A stretch of DNA of 64,000 nucleotides, from contig PKDH01000014.1 in assembly GCA_002863045.1 (NCBI GenBank), positions 62,001 through 126,000 of the forward strand, written 5' to 3'. A program made the translations under genes and the position numbers. Below are positions 33,758 to 46,578 of the stretch, one piece after another (the stretch's first letter is position 1; each line of letters opens with the position of its first letter). The notes under the pieces are model-generated. The model was not told the origin of the DNA and ran no database searches. It saw only the letters and a program-made list of their open reading frames with translations. The stretch comes from Legionella sp. (lineage in GTDB: Bacteria > Pseudomonadota > Gammaproteobacteria > Legionellales > Legionellaceae).

Positions 33758-34945
33758 ATGCATCTAACACCTATTTCTCACGGGCGTTTTATTTGGTTAT
33801 TAAGCTATATATCCATTGCCTCAGTTTCAGCTGCAATGATTACGCCCGCCCTGCCGTTGATGGAACAAGTGTTCGATGTAAGCCATGGTGCTATTGAATG
33901 GGTCGTGTCTATTTTCTTGATAGGTTATGTCGCCGGACAATTAATTTATGCACCACTTGCTAACCGTTTTGGTCGCCTAAAAGCGCTCAAATGGGGCCTT
34001 AATCTTAATTTGATGGGTTTGCTTATTTGTTTAGCCAGTAGTTATATCCCACATTATTTAGGTTTTTTAGTAGGTCGCCTTATCACAGGCTTAGGTTCTG
34101 CCGCTGGACTTACTTGCACGTTTATGCTGATAAATGAATGGTTGCCGGAAACACAACGCAAATCTGCCATGGCTTATTCTATTTTATCGTTTGCGTTAGG
34201 TATTGGGTTGGCTGTTTTGATTGGTGGCGTTATAACGCAATTTAGCCAATGGCCCTACTGTTTCGTTGTATTATTAGCGCAAGGTGTGTTGATGCGCTTA
34301 GGCGTGAATTTATTTCAAGAAACTCTCATGACGCCTAAATCTGGGCAAATATCGGCTTTATTGCTAGATTATAAACATGCTTTATCTTCCAAGCAGCTAC
34401 TAATCTTTTCGGCCATTTGGGGTGTGTGCACGGCGGTAGGTTATTGCTATGCGGCGGCAGCACCACAAATTGCGCATAGTTACCTCAAACTCACAGCGGC
34501 TCAATATGGTTACTGGAATGTATTGAATATTGGCGGCATGTTGGTTGGTGGTTTATCGGCCCGCAAACTTATGCATATGGTTGCGGTTAAAACGGTCATT
34601 CGTCTAGGCTATGCTGGTTCTATGTTAAGCATACTTGGTTTAAGTATGATGTATTACTATAACTACACACAGCCTGTTTGTTTTTTTAGCTTAACGGCAA
34701 GCCTTTATTGCTTTAGTTCATATTTTTTTGCGGGAGGCTCCTACATGGCCTCAAATGCCATAGCGGATAAAGCCAGCGCCTCATCGATGATGAGCTTTAT
34801 TAATATGTTGGTTGCAACTACAACAGTCATTATCATGGGGTACATTTCAACCAATGCTTTGTATGGTTTTATTAAAACTTTGCTAAGTTTAATCCTTTTG
34901 ACTTTTGTGGCTTTTTTATGCAGTCGGACGATTACCCATGAATAA
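33758..34945 (+). CDS. MFS exporter, Bcr/CflA-like
   Basis: 395 residues from the ATG at 33758, which has AAGGA eight bases before it; the frame is open further upstream to 33725. Twelve membrane segments are visible. Near segment 2 is Gly-Gln-Leu-Ile-Tyr-Ala-Pro-Leu-Ala-Asn-Arg-Phe-Gly-Arg, the antiporter signature of the Bcr/CflA group. These proteins export drugs or small metabolites with proton exchange. The start is divergent from the secreted-protein gene. The end is convergent with rsmI with one base between the stop codons. Confidence 0.85.
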   Translation: MHLTPISHGRFIWLLSYISIASVSAAMITPALPLMEQVFDVSHGAIEWVVSIFLIGYVAGQLIYAPLANRFGRLKALKWGLNLNLMGLLICLASSYIPHYLGFLVGRLITGLGSAAGLTCTFMLINEWLPETQRKSAMAYSILSFALGIGLAVLIGGVITQFSQWPYCFVVLLAQGVLMRLGVNLFQETLMTPKSGQISALLLDYKHALSSKQLLIFSAIWGVCTAVGYCYAAAAPQIAHSYLKLTAAQYGYWNVLNIGGMLVGGLSARKLMHMVAVKTVIRLGYAGSMLSILGLSMMYYYNYTQPVCFFSLTASLYCFSSYFFAGGSYMASNAIADKASASSMMSFINMLVATTTVIIMGYISTNALYGFIKTLLSLILLTFVAFLCSRTITHE

Positions 34946-34946
34946 A

Positions 34947-35792
34947 TCATTTTAGTTTGAGTGCTAATTCATACAGTTGATTTTTAGGTTCTTTGGTATA
35001 AAGGCTTGCGATTTTAACCGCTTGTTTAAGTGGCAATTCTGCTAATAAAACCGCCAATAAAGCCTGTGAGGTCGATGGGGTTGGTTTTGCTGCTTGGGCG
35101 GGTAAAATCAATACAAACTCGCCTTTAGCTGCCGAGGAAGAATGATTAAGCCAGGCAAGTAGGTCATCAGCTGTACCATGCTTAAAATGCTCAAATTTTT
35201 TGGTCAATTCTTTGGCCAAAACAAATTGATAATGTTCGCCGTAAATTTGTCGAATATCTTCAATGCAGGCATGAATGCGATGGGTGGACTCATATAAAAC
35301 GGTGGTCTGAGTTTTCTCCAGGCTTTTTAACTTATTGTGACGCGCCAGCGGTTTAGCAGGTAAGAAACCGGTAAACAAAAATGTGTCACAAGGTAACCCT
35401 GAAGCACAAAGTGCAGCAATAATCGCACAAGCACCCGGGATAGGAACCACAGCAATACCAGCCTCTCGGGCGCTTTTGACCAAGTGAAATCCTGGGTCAC
35501 TAATTAAGGGTGTCCCAGCGTCACTGATAAGCGCATAGTGACAACCTTTTAAAAGATGGGCGATAATCTCGGTACTTTTTTGCGCTTCGTTATGTTCGTG
35601 TAATGATTGTACAGGTGTTTGAATATTATAAGCCTTAAGAAGTGGGCGAGAGTGGCGGGTATCCTCAGCTAAAATGTAATCAACCTGTTGTAAAATGGTG
35701 TGAGCGCGATAAGTCAAATCAGCGGCATTACCAATAGGTGTTGCAACAATATAAAGACATCCTGCAAGAGACGTTGCTGCGGAAGTGGTCAT
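34947..35792 (-). CDS. rsmI: 16S rRNA 2'-O-methyltransferase RsmI
   Basis: 281 residues, the usual length. The N-terminus has Leu-Tyr-Ile-Val-Ala-Thr-Pro-Ile-Gly-Asn, the hallmark of the tetrapyrrole-methylase fold of RsmI. It continues with Ala-Glu-Asp-Thr-Arg-His, Ser-Asp-Ala-Gly-Thr-Pro-Leu-Ile-Ser-Asp-Pro-Gly and Pro-Ile-Pro-Gly-Ala-Cys-Ala, all diagnostic. It methylates the ribose of C1402 in 16S rRNA. It is divergent from yraN, as in Escherichia coli, except that lpoA, which normally lies between, is not here. Confidence 0.95.
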   Translation of the reverse strand: MTTSAATSLAGCLYIVATPIGNAADLTYRAHTILQQVDYILAEDTRHSRPLLKAYNIQTPVQSLHEHNEAQKSTEIIAHLLKGCHYALISDAGTPLISDPGFHLVKSAREAGIAVVPIPGACAIIAALCASGLPCDTFLFTGFLPAKPLARHNKLKSLEKTQTTVLYESTHRIHACIEDIRQIYGEHYQFVLAKELTKKFEHFKHGTADDLLAWLNHSSSAAKGEFVLILPAQAAKPTPSTSQALLAVLLAELPLKQAVKIASLYTKEPKNQLYELALKLK

Positions 35793-35902
35793 CGTTTATC
35801 CTAAGTTTTGTAAAGCATGATAATCAAACACAAATTTTAACACAGCTTATCTCAGCAAAAATAAGGAAAGGCTAGAAAAATAAGTCTGTAATAAGGATGA
35901 TG

Positions 35903-36250
35903 ATGTCTCGACAAATAGGTAGTGAAGCTGAAATAAAAGCGCGAGCGTTTCTTGAAACGCAAGGTCTTGTTTGGCAAGCCAGTAATTACAGCTGGCAAGG
36001 TGGTGAAATTGACTTAATCATGTGTGATCAAGAAACATATGTATTCGTTGAAGTAAAAAGTCGACGTAGCCATCAATTTGGTGGTGCTTTGGCCAGTATT
36101 ACTCTGGCAAAACAGCAAAAAATCATCAAAACAGCCACCCATTTTTTAGTCTATAAAAAATTGTGGGAAAAATGCCCGGTTCGTTTTGATGTAGTTTGTA
36201 TAGAAGGCAAGATGGCACAAATACAATGGTTAAAGCATGCTTTTCAATAG
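35903..36250 (+). CDS. yraN: UPF0102 family protein YraN
   Basis: 115 residues from the third of three consecutive ATG codons; AAGG at 35893-35896 sits best for that one. The family's nuclease-like core is plain: Gly-Gly-Glu-Ile-Asp-Leu-Ile (about 33-39) and Phe-Val-Glu-Val-Lys-Ser-Arg (about 48-54), the PD-(D/E)xK arrangement of Holliday-junction resolvase-like proteins. The actual role is not settled in the literature as I know it. It precedes diaA and the BON lipoproteins as in enterobacteria. Confidence 0.9.
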   Translation: MSRQIGSEAEIKARAFLETQGLVWQASNYSWQGGEIDLIMCDQETYVFVEVKSRRSHQFGGALASITLAKQQKIIKTATHFLVYKKLWEKCPVRFDVVCIEGKMAQIQWLKHAFQ

Positions 36251-36302
36251 TCGCAATTAAGCAGCATAAGCTTAAACGCGCTCTTATTAGGTGAAATTTT
36301 TT

Positions 36303-36905
36303 ATGTCGCAACCCATGATAGAACGTATCCGCCAACTTTTTGGCCTAAGTGTTGAAAATAAAATGGCAATTGCTGAGGCAATAGGTCCGTTAATCGCGCA
36401 AGCAAGCACGCGTTTGGTTGAGTGCTTGCTTAATGATGGCAAAATTTTGATTTGTGGCAACGGTGGTTCTGCCGCCAATGGTTTACATTTTTCCACAGCG
36501 CTGCTTAACCATTTTGGCGTAGAACGGCCATCCCTACCAGCCATCTCACTTATGAGCGATATAACAACCCTGACGTCTATGGTCAATGATAATCAAGTTG
36601 ATCAAATTTTTTCAAAACAAATCAATGCGCTAGGTAAAGAAAATGACATATTGATAACCATATCAACATCAGGTAATGCCAATAATCTACTTCATGCTGT
36701 CCAAGCTGCCCATGAACAGGGCATGAGTAATATTGTGTTAAGTGGCCGTGAAGGCGGCATCATTGCCAACCACTTGGGTCCTGAAGACATTGAGATTCGT
36801 GTGGGGCTAAATCATGCTGCGCGTATTCGCGAAATGCACCTGTTTATTTTGCATGGATTTTGTGATTTGATTGACCAATCATTATTTGGACAGGGTTTGG
36901 AGTAA
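36303..36905 (+). CDS. diaA: SIS-domain protein DiaA (DnaA-binding)
   Basis: 200 residues from the ATG at 36303, preceded by AGGTGA; a GTG 12 bases earlier is a worse start. The SIS phosphosugar-binding fold shows Ile-Cys-Gly-Asn-Gly-Gly-Ser-Ala-Ala-Asn (about 53-62) and Ser-Thr-Ser-Gly-Asn-Ala-Asn (about 120-126). Two proteins share this form, DiaA (binds DnaA and promotes initiation) and GmhA (phosphoheptose isomerase). The position before the BON lipoproteins and after yraN favours DiaA. Confidence 0.85.
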   Translation: MSQPMIERIRQLFGLSVENKMAIAEAIGPLIAQASTRLVECLLNDGKILICGNGGSAANGLHFSTALLNHFGVERPSLPAISLMSDITTLTSMVNDNQVDQIFSKQINALGKENDILITISTSGNANNLLHAVQAAHEQGMSNIVLSGREGGIIANHLGPEDIEIRVGLNHAARIREMHLFILHGFCDLIDQSLFGQGLE

Positions 36906-36908
36906 GGC

Positions 36909-37484
36909 ATGCAATTGATGTGTCGTTTAACGCGTGTAAGCATCTTAATAAGTGTGATGGCCTGTTTGAGCAGTTGTTTGGCGGTGGTTGTGGCCGGCGC
37001 GGCAACAGGATTAATTGTCTATGATAAGCGCAGTCTGTCAACCATGGAAAAAGACGTACGTATTTTTCATCGCGTAAACCATGTAATGACTACACAACCT
37101 ACTTTAAAGGATGCGCATATTAGCATAGTAAGTTTTAATCAAATTGTGTTATTAGTCGGGCAGACACCAAAAGCCTCACAACGCCGCTTAGCTGAAAAAT
37201 TGACCTATACAATACCCGATGTTAAACGTGTTTATAATCAATTAGTCATCACCAAGCCCACAAATTTTAGCACCAAAGCGCAAGATAGTTGGATAACCAG
37301 TCAAACACGCAGCAGTTTGATGCAGAAAAAAGGTTTAAAATCAGGTTCAATTCGTGTGATTACCGAACAAAGTGTGGTCTATCTTATGGGACATGTAACG
37401 CGTGAGCAAGCACTGCTTGCCAGTGATGCTGCGCGCCACATTGCAGGGGTGAAAAAAGTGGTTAGAGTTTTTCAGTATAGGTAA
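36909..37484 (+). CDS. dolP: BON-domain outer-membrane lipoprotein DolP (YraP)
   Basis: 191 residues. Lipoprotein signal with lipobox Leu-Ser-Ser-Cys (about 20-23). Two BON domains follow, the first ending Val-Lys-Arg-Val-Tyr-Asn-Gln-Leu and the second with Val-Val-Tyr-Leu-Met-Gly-His-Val-Thr and Val-Lys-Lys-Val-Val-Arg-Val. The family maintains outer-membrane integrity at the division site. It starts four bases after diaA and ends two bases before the next BON gene, so they form one unit. Confidence 0.9.
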   Translation: MQLMCRLTRVSILISVMACLSSCLAVVVAGAATGLIVYDKRSLSTMEKDVRIFHRVNHVMTTQPTLKDAHISIVSFNQIVLLVGQTPKASQRRLAEKLTYTIPDVKRVYNQLVITKPTNFSTKAQDSWITSQTRSSLMQKKGLKSGSIRVITEQSVVYLMGHVTREQALLASDAARHIAGVKKVVRVFQYR

Positions 37485-37485
37485 T

Positions 37486-38052
37486 ATGAACATCAAACAG
37501 GGATGTCAAATAATCTGCTGGCTAAGTTTTTTTGGTTTGGCTGGCTGTATGTCGCAGCTATGGACAGGCGCATCACTTATTTATGACCGTCATACAATGT
37601 ATAAAACCATGCATGACTATCGCTTAGCATCTAAGGTGCAACATATCTTAAATCAACATGCCAATATACGTTGCAAAATAGATGTTGCCGTTTTTAATCA
37701 AGATATCTTGCTTGCCGGTTATTTGCCTAATGAAGCAATGCTACAAACTTTCGTAACCAAAATTAGCCAATTACCCTATCGTAGTTTATTTAATTATTTA
37801 AGCATCAGCGATAAATGTCCAAATAGTTTGCAAGATAGTTGGATTACCACCAAAATAAAAGCATACATCATTGCCGATGCTGAGATTAACCCTAAACAAT
37901 TTAAGATCATTACGGTGGATAACAAAATTTTTATTATGGGCGATGTAGAGGCTAAGCAAGCAAAAAAAGTATTAAATATTGTGCGACACCTGCAACGAAG
38001 CTATCAGATGGTTAATTTAATGAAATATTATGAACTGCGCGCTGTCGGTTGA
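37486..38052 (+). CDS. Second BON-domain lipoprotein (diverged paralogue)
   Basis: 188 residues with a lipobox Leu-Ala-Gly-Cys (about 18-21) and the same two-domain layout as its upstream neighbour, including the shared Asp-Ser-Trp-Ile-Thr-Thr/Ser block between the domains. The second domain reads Ile-Phe-Ile-Met-Gly-Asp-Val-Glu, parallel to Val-Tyr-Leu-Met-Gly-His-Val-Thr in DolP. It is much diverged, so this is an old tandem duplication. Function is assumed to be at the outer membrane. The reading frames are adjacent. Confidence 0.8.
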   Translation: MNIKQGCQIICWLSFFGLAGCMSQLWTGASLIYDRHTMYKTMHDYRLASKVQHILNQHANIRCKIDVAVFNQDILLAGYLPNEAMLQTFVTKISQLPYRSLFNYLSISDKCPNSLQDSWITTKIKAYIIADAEINPKQFKIITVDNKIFIMGDVEAKQAKKVLNIVRHLQRSYQMVNLMKYYELRAVG

Positions 38053-38339
38053 GGGCTGTGGTGTGTTTATAAAACAAACCACAGTAAACCGACCCTATCC
38101 AGGAAGTGGTTAACCGGAAGGATATTCCATACTTTAGCAACCTAGAAATGTTTTAGCTAGTCATTTAATAAAAATTATAAGTGATACTTTGTCAGTCAAA
38201 GTGATACAGCATTTATCGATTTTTGAGGGCATCTTTAAACAAGCTTTAAATAAAAGGCAACTGACAAAATGACGCGTTTTAGACTATTTTCAGCAGGTGA
38301 AATTAGCATAGTTCGCCTTTTCAAAAAGGAGATGTTGAG
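38053..38339. other. Intergenic region with hairpins upstream of the ATP synthase operon
   Basis: No gene seen. A stem (CTGTGG...CCACAG, with TGTTT/AAACA continuing it) at 38056-38084 follows the second BON gene. It lacks a T run, so it is at best a weak terminator or a stability element. A second inverted repeat (ACTTTG-TCAGT-CAAAGT) sits at 38186-38202 inside a direct repeat of GTGATA. Confidence 0.5.
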
Positions 38340-38343
38340 ATGA

Positions 38344-38372
38344 TTGCTTATCTGAAAACTTTATCTTATAAT
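38344..38372 (+). promoter_or_regulatory. Probable sigma70 promoter of the atp operon
   Basis: TTGCTT (38344-38349), exactly 17 bases, then a perfect TATAAT (38367-38372). Transcription would start near 38380, about 35 bases before the first possible atpI start. It is the best promoter match I found in the window. Confidence 0.75.
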
Positions 38373-38413
38373 GCGCGCCTAAAATACAAAGAAATAACAG
38401 TTAGACGTTTAAA

Positions 38414-39942
<1,529 letters not shown>

Positions 39943-39998
39943 ATAACGCGCCTTATCAGGCGCAAAAGCGTCTTGAGATGTTATAGGAGAACATAACT

Positions 39999-40469
39999 TT
40001 GGATATTAATTTTACGCTTATCATTCAAATGCTGGTTTTTGCGGCTTTTGTTTGGTTTACCATGAAATTTGTCTGGCCGCCATTGGTGAAAGCCATGGAA
40101 GAACGTCAGGCTAAAATTGCCGATGGTCTTTCGGCCGCAGAGCGTGGTCGTAAAGAGCTTGAATTGGCACAGCATCGCGCGAAAGATGAACTAAGGCAAG
40201 CGAAATCTCATGCGGCTGAGATCATAGAAAAAGCCACAAAACGCGCCAATCAGTTGGTCGATGAAGCAAGGCATGAAGCTAAACTTGAAGCGCAAAAGCA
40301 AGCTAAACTTGCGCATGAACAGCTCCAGCATGAAATTAATCAAGCAAAAGATGCATTACGTAAACAGGTATCGGAACTTGCAGTACTTGCAGCAGAGCGC
40401 ATTATAAAAAAAGAAATCGATGAAAAAACCAACAGTGCATTGTTAGATAACTTAATTGAAGAGATTTGA
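39999..40469 (+). CDS. atpF: ATP synthase F0 subunit b
   Basis: 156 residues, the usual length. It starts at TTG (39999) with TAGGAGA nine to thirteen bases before. One membrane helix at the N-terminus is followed by [11 protein letters not shown], the conserved b-subunit segment, and a long Ala-, Lys- and Glu-rich coiled coil that forms the peripheral stalk with delta. It ends one base before the delta-subunit start. Confidence 0.95.
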   Translation: MDINFTLIIQMLVFAAFVWFTMKFVWPPLVKAMEERQAKIADGLSAAERGRKELELAQHRAKDELRQAKSHAAEIIEKATKRANQLVDEARHEAKLEAQKQAKLAHEQLQHEINQAKDALRKQVSELAVLAAERIIKKEIDEKTNSALLDNLIEEI

Positions 40470-40470
40470 T

Positions 40471-41013
40471 ATGTCGAACAATCTAACGGTAGCAAGACCT
40501 TACGCTAAGGCAATTTTTGAACATGCTCTCGCAACTAATAAATTGCAAAATTGGTCAGAATATCTAAGCTTTTTAACTTGTTTAGTTAGAGATGATAAGC
40601 TGTCAAATTTTTTGACAAATCCTTCTGTTACGGTATATCAGCATAGTCAGTTATTGCAAACATTAGTTAAAGAACTTGGTGCAGAGGTTAAAGAACTTGA
40701 TGCTTTTATAGAGGTTTTGGCAGTTCAAAAACGTCTATTAGTTATACCTGATATTGCCCAGCTTTATGACATCATGCGTGCTCAACATGAAAAAATACTT
40801 GAAGTGGATGTAATAAGTTATTCACCACTTTCAGATATACAACAAGCTCATTTGGTGAGTGCGTTGAAGCAACGCTTTGAGCGTGATGTTACCTTAAATA
40901 TTACGTTGGATGATGGTTTGTTAGGTGGCGCCATTATTCAAGCTGGTGATTTGGTCATTGATGGTTCAATCCGAGGCAAATTAAACAAACTGAGTACCGG
41001 TTTAGCCGCTTAA
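40471..41013 (+). CDS. atpH: ATP synthase F1 subunit delta
   Basis: 180 residues from the ATG at 40471; the open frame goes on upstream inside atpF but there is no reason to start there. It begins with Val-Ala-Arg-Pro-Tyr-Ala-Lys-Ala-Ile-Phe, typical of the family, and ends with Gly-Gly-Ala-Ile-Ile-Gln-Ala-Gly-Asp and Asp-Gly-Ser-Ile-Arg-Gly-Lys-Leu, the conserved C-terminal block. It joins F1 to the b stalk. Confidence 0.95.
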   Translation: MSNNLTVARPYAKAIFEHALATNKLQNWSEYLSFLTCLVRDDKLSNFLTNPSVTVYQHSQLLQTLVKELGAEVKELDAFIEVLAVQKRLLVIPDIAQLYDIMRAQHEKILEVDVISYSPLSDIQQAHLVSALKQRFERDVTLNITLDDGLLGGAIIQAGDLVIDGSIRGKLNKLSTGLAA

Positions 41014-41031
41014 ATAACGAGGAAAGATTTT

Positions 41032-42585
41032 ATGGCAGAACATATAGCATTGAATCCGGCTGAAATTAGCGAATTAATTAAACAAAAAATTGAAAGTTTT
41101 AACGTTACGTCGGATGCCCGTAACGAAGGTACCATCGTTAGTTTACAGGATGGTATTGTACGTCTGCATGGTTTAGCGGATGTCATGCAAGGTGAGATGA
41201 TTGAGTTTCCTGGTAACGTATACGGTTTAGCTTTAAATCTTGAGCAAGATTCAGTAGGCGCGGTTATTTTGGGTGATAGCTCATCGCTTAGAGAAGGTCA
41301 AAAAGGGCTTTGTACCGGACGTATCTTAGAAGTACCTGTAGGTGAGGCTCTTTTAGGGCGTGTGGTTGATGCGCTAGGTAACCCGATTGATGGCAAAGGC
41401 CCTATTGACGCCATTAAAACCTCACCCATTGAAAAAGTAGCCCCAGGCGTTATCGCACGGCAATCGGTTGATGAGCCGGTACAAACTGGTTTAAAAGCGG
41501 TTGATGCGATGATTCCAGTTGGTCGTGGTCAGCGTGAGCTCATCATTGGTGACCGTCAAACGGGTAAATCAGCGATTGCCATCGATGCCATTATTAATCA
41601 AAAAAATACCGGCGTGAAATGTATTTATGTAGCCATTGGGCAAAAAGCTTCGTCGGTGGCCGCCATTGTTCGTAAATTAGAAGAGCATGATGCTTTAGGT
41701 CACACCATTGTTGTAGTGGCTGGGGCGTCAGATGCAGCTGCTTTACAATTTATTGCGCCTTATGCTGGTTGCAGCATGGGTGAATATTTTATGGAGCGCG
41801 GTGAAGATGCGTTAATAGTTTATGACGATTTGACCAAACAAGCCTGGGCTTATCGTCAAATTTCTTTATTACTGCGTCGCCCGCCCGGCCGTGAAGCTTA
41901 TCCAGGTGATATTTTCTATCTACACTCCCGCTTACTTGAACGCGCTGCGCGTATTAATGCCAAAGAAGTTGAGAAATTAACAAATGGTGAAGTTGTAGGC
42001 AAAACAGGTTCGCTCACAGCGCTGCCTATTATTGAAACACAAGCAGGAGATGTTTCAGCTTTTGTTCCAACCAACGTGATTTCTATTACCGATGGTCAAA
42101 TTTTCTTAGATGTTGATTTATTTAATTCAGGTGTACGTCCAGCGATTAATTCAGGCTTATCCGTATCACGTGTTGGGGGTGCAGCGCAAACTAAGATTAT
42201 GAAAAAGCTTGGTGGTGGTACGCGTTTGGCTTTGGCGCAATTTCGGGAATTAGAGGCTTTTTCACAATTTGCTTCTGACTTAGACGATGCCACACGTAAA
42301 CAATTAGAGCGCGGGCAACGTATCATTGAAATAATGAAACAAAAACAATATATGCCCTTCTCCGTGGCAGATATGGCTGTATCACTTTTTGTAGTAGAAA
42401 AAGGTCATCTTGACGATGTACCGGTTGCCGAAATTAGCAGTTTTGAAGCAGCATTACGACAATTCATGCATGCCTCACACGCTAGCTTGTTAACTAAAAT
42501 TAATGAATCAGGCCAGTTTGATGTTGAGATAGAAAATCAATTAACCACGGCAGTGGCAGAGTTTAAACAAAGTGGCAGTTGGTAA
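41032..42585 (+). CDS. atpA: ATP synthase F1 subunit alpha
   Basis: 517 residues. Walker A is Gly-Asp-Arg-Gln-Thr-Gly-Lys-Ser (about 169-176). The arginine finger is in Ser-Val-Ser-Arg-Val-Gly-Gly (about 374), and Tyr-Asp-Asp-Leu-Thr-Lys-Gln marks the Walker B region. All key residues are present. It is followed by an unusual 26-base hairpin and then atpG. AGGAAAG precedes the start. Confidence 0.97.
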   Translation: MAEHIALNPAEISELIKQKIESFNVTSDARNEGTIVSLQDGIVRLHGLADVMQGEMIEFPGNVYGLALNLEQDSVGAVILGDSSSLREGQKGLCTGRILEVPVGEALLGRVVDALGNPIDGKGPIDAIKTSPIEKVAPGVIARQSVDEPVQTGLKAVDAMIPVGRGQRELIIGDRQTGKSAIAIDAIINQKNTGVKCIYVAIGQKASSVAAIVRKLEEHDALGHTIVVVAGASDAAALQFIAPYAGCSMGEYFMERGEDALIVYDDLTKQAWAYRQISLLLRRPPGREAYPGDIFYLHSRLLERAARINAKEVEKLTNGEVVGKTGSLTALPIIETQAGDVSAFVPTNVISITDGQIFLDVDLFNSGVRPAINSGLSVSRVGGAAQTKIMKKLGGGTRLALAQFRELEAFSQFASDLDDATRKQLERGQRIIEIMKQKQYMPFSVADMAVSLFVVEKGHLDDVPVAEISSFEAALRQFMHASHASLLTKINESGQFDVEIENQLTTAVAEFKQSGSW

Positions 42586-42610
42586 CTTGGCAAGATGTTT
42601 CTCATTTAGC

Positions 42611-42636
42611 TAAACGAGCATACATATGCTCGTTTA
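42611..42636 (+). repeat. Perfect inverted repeat between atpA and atpG
   Basis: 26 bases: TAAACGAGCATA, a two-base centre, TATGCTCGTTTA, a perfect 12-base-pair arm. It is 25 bases after atpA and 24 before the atpG start. There is no T run, so it should not terminate. A role in mRNA stability or processing between alpha and gamma is possible. Confidence 0.8.
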
Positions 42637-42657
42637 ACGACAAACAGGTAATTTAGT

Positions 42658-43524
42658 ATGGCTGGCGCAAAAGAAATTCGCTCGAAAATCTCAAGCACTA
42701 AAAACACGCAAAAAATCACACGAGCCATGGAGATGGTGGCAGCAAGCAAGATGCGTAAAACGCAAGAAAGAATGCGCGCATCTAAACCTTATGCTACTAA
42801 AATTTATGAAGTGGTCAAACATATCGCTCGAGCTAATTCTGAATATCATCATCCCTTTATGGTTGAGCGTCCCTTAAAACGCATAGGCTTGATTGTGGTG
42901 ACCACAGACAGAGGGCTTTGCGGTGGCCTAAACGCCAATTTATTACGCGAAGCGTTAAATTACACCAAGCAATGGCAGGCTGCAGGTCAAGAAACTGATA
43001 TGTGTGTCATTGGGCGCAAAGGGCAGGCCTTTTACAAACGCGTGGGCGGTAATATTTTGGCAAGCGTTGATAATCTAGGTGATAAACCAGGCGTTGGTGA
43101 CATCATTGGTGTTGTTAAAGTGATGCTTAAAGCATTTTATGATGGCCGCATCGATGCTCTGCACATCATCTATAACGAATTTGTTAATACCATGACGCAA
43201 AAGCCTGTGAAAAAGCAGCTGCTACCTCTACCAAAAGCGACAGATGATAAAGAAAAATTAGGTCATCATTGGGATTATATCTACGAGCCTGATGCCCAAG
43301 AGCTATTGGATGCGTTGCTTGAGCGCTATATGGAATTACAAACCTATCAAGCGGTGGTTGAAAATATTGCCTGTGAACAAGCGGCTAAAATGCTTGCCAT
43401 GAAAAACGCGACCGACAATGCCGGCGCCTTAATTAAAGAATTTCAATTGGCTTATAACAAAGCCCGTCAAGCTGCAATTACACAAGAATTAGCGGAAATT
43501 GTTGGCGGGGCATCAGATACTTAA
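42658..43524 (+). CDS. atpG: ATP synthase F1 subunit gamma
   Basis: 288 residues. Begins [20 protein letters not shown], followed by Met-Glu-Met-Val-Ala-Ala-Ser-Lys-Met. The central [10 protein letters not shown] block (82-91) and the C-terminal [10 protein letters not shown] helix are diagnostic. It is the rotor shaft. Confidence 0.97.
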   Translation: MAGAKEIRSKISSTKNTQKITRAMEMVAASKMRKTQERMRASKPYATKIYEVVKHIARANSEYHHPFMVERPLKRIGLIVVTTDRGLCGGLNANLLREALNYTKQWQAAGQETDMCVIGRKGQAFYKRVGGNILASVDNLGDKPGVGDIIGVVKVMLKAFYDGRIDALHIIYNEFVNTMTQKPVKKQLLPLPKATDDKEKLGHHWDYIYEPDAQELLDALLERYMELQTYQAVVENIACEQAAKMLAMKNATDNAGALIKEFQLAYNKARQAAITQELAEIVGGASDT

Positions 43525-45368
<1,844 letters not shown>

Positions 45369-45372
45369 TTGT

Positions 45373-45403
45373 AAAAGGCCAGCCAGGTTACACGACCTGG
45401 CCC
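45373..45403 (-). terminator. Terminator at the atpC / yhiN convergence
   Basis: GGCCAG with CTGGCC, or the inner CCAGGT with ACCTGG, around TACACG. Read on the minus strand, the stem is followed by TTTT, so it terminates the flavoprotein gene, whose stop codon is inside the stem. For atpC it gives a stem without a good T run, so any effect there is weaker. Confidence 0.65.
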
Positions 45404-46566
45404 GCTGCCCACCCTGATGACCATGCCCATTGAAAATTATAACCACCCAGCCAACCGGTGACATCAAGCGCCTCACCAACAAAATATAAGTTTGGATAAG
45501 CCAATGCTTGCATGGTTTGAGAAGAAATGGCATTACAATCAATACCGCCCAAAGTGACCTCAGCTGTGCGGTAGCCCTCTGTGCCATGTGGCTTAAGTTG
45601 CCAGCATTGTAGTAAAGTACAAATTTCCTGAAGTTTCTGGTTAGATAGCGTGACTAATTTAGCTTGCAACATAAGAGCCGGGATAAATGAGTCAAGTAAT
45701 CGCTTGGGCAGATGGTTGGCTAAAATTGAGCTAAGTTGTTTTTGGGGTTGAGTTTTACGTGCTTGCTTGAGCGAATCTAGCAAAGCATGGTTAGGTAACA
45801 GGCTAATATCAAGGGTATCATTTGTTTGCCAATAAGATGAAATTTGTAAGATAGCCGGCCCACTTAAACCCCGATGGGTAAATAACAAATCATCTTGAAA
45901 ATCAATGGATGGATGCCGCACCAAAGCTGCAACACTAATCCCTGAGAGCATGCTTAAGCGCGCTTTGTCTGCAACAGTTAAGGTCAAAGGCACCAAGCCT
46001 GCCCGTGTGGGCCATACATGAATGCCTAATTGTTCAGCTATTTGATAAGCAAAAGGGCTTGAGCCAAGCGTTGGAATAGAAAGCCCGCCGGTAGCAATAA
46101 CCACGGCTTGCGCTTTAATCATCCCTTTTGAGGTATTAATTTGGTAACCCTTAGATAAAGGCTCAAGCGTATATGGCTCGGTATTTAGTGTAATGGTTAC
46201 TTGAGCTTTTTCACACTCTGCAAAGAGCATATTAACGATGTCGGCTGATTTATTATCACAAAACAATTGTCCCTTGGTTTTTTCGTGAAAAGCGATGTTA
46301 TGACGGCGCACCATCTCAATAAAATCCCATTGCGTATAACGTGATAAAGCCGACTTGCAAAAGTGAGGGTTGTGAGAGAGATATTTATCGTACTCAATAT
46401 AGTAATTGGTGAAATTACATCGCCCACCGCCAGACATTAAAATTTTTTTACCCATTTTATTGGCTTTATCAATGACAAGGACTTTTCGTTGGCGTTTGCC
46501 TGCTTGTATCGCGCACATCAAACCTGCCGCACCTGCACCAATGACTAAAACATCTGTTTGCATCAA
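45388..46566 (-). CDS. YhiN/HI0933-type flavoprotein
   Basis: 392 residues. Starts with the dinucleotide-binding Val-Ile-Gly-Ala-Gly-Ala-Ala-Gly-Leu-Met (7-16), then Asp-Lys-Ala-Asn-Lys-Met-Gly-Lys-Lys-Ile-Leu-Met-Ser-Gly-Gly-Gly-Arg-Cys-Asn-Phe, the family hallmark. It ends with Gly-Glu-Ala-Leu-Asp-Val-Thr-Gly-Trp-Leu-Gly-Gly-Tyr-Asn, which is equally typical. It is an FAD-dependent oxidoreductase of unknown substrate. The first two codons are both ATG. Downstream, transcription meets the ATP operon head-on. Confidence 0.9.
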   Translation of the reverse strand: MMQTDVLVIGAGAAGLMCAIQAGKRQRKVLVIDKANKMGKKILMSGGGRCNFTNYYIEYDKYLSHNPHFCKSALSRYTQWDFIEMVRRHNIAFHEKTKGQLFCDNKSADIVNMLFAECEKAQVTITLNTEPYTLEPLSKGYQINTSKGMIKAQAVVIATGGLSIPTLGSSPFAYQIAEQLGIHVWPTRAGLVPLTLTVADKARLSMLSGISVAALVRHPSIDFQDDLLFTHRGLSGPAILQISSYWQTNDTLDISLLPNHALLDSLKQARKTQPQKQLSSILANHLPKRLLDSFIPALMLQAKLVTLSNQKLQEICTLLQCWQLKPHGTEGYRTAEVTLGGIDCNAISSQTMQALAYPNLYFVGEALDVTGWLGGYNFQWAWSSGWAAGQVV

Positions 46567-46578
46567 AACTTGCTTTCC

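Noticed and set aside
38086..38340. Possible small RNA with GGA motifs upstream of the atp operon
   Set aside because: Only two or three GGA triplets in loops and no clear terminator with a T run; not enough to call an Rsm-type RNA.
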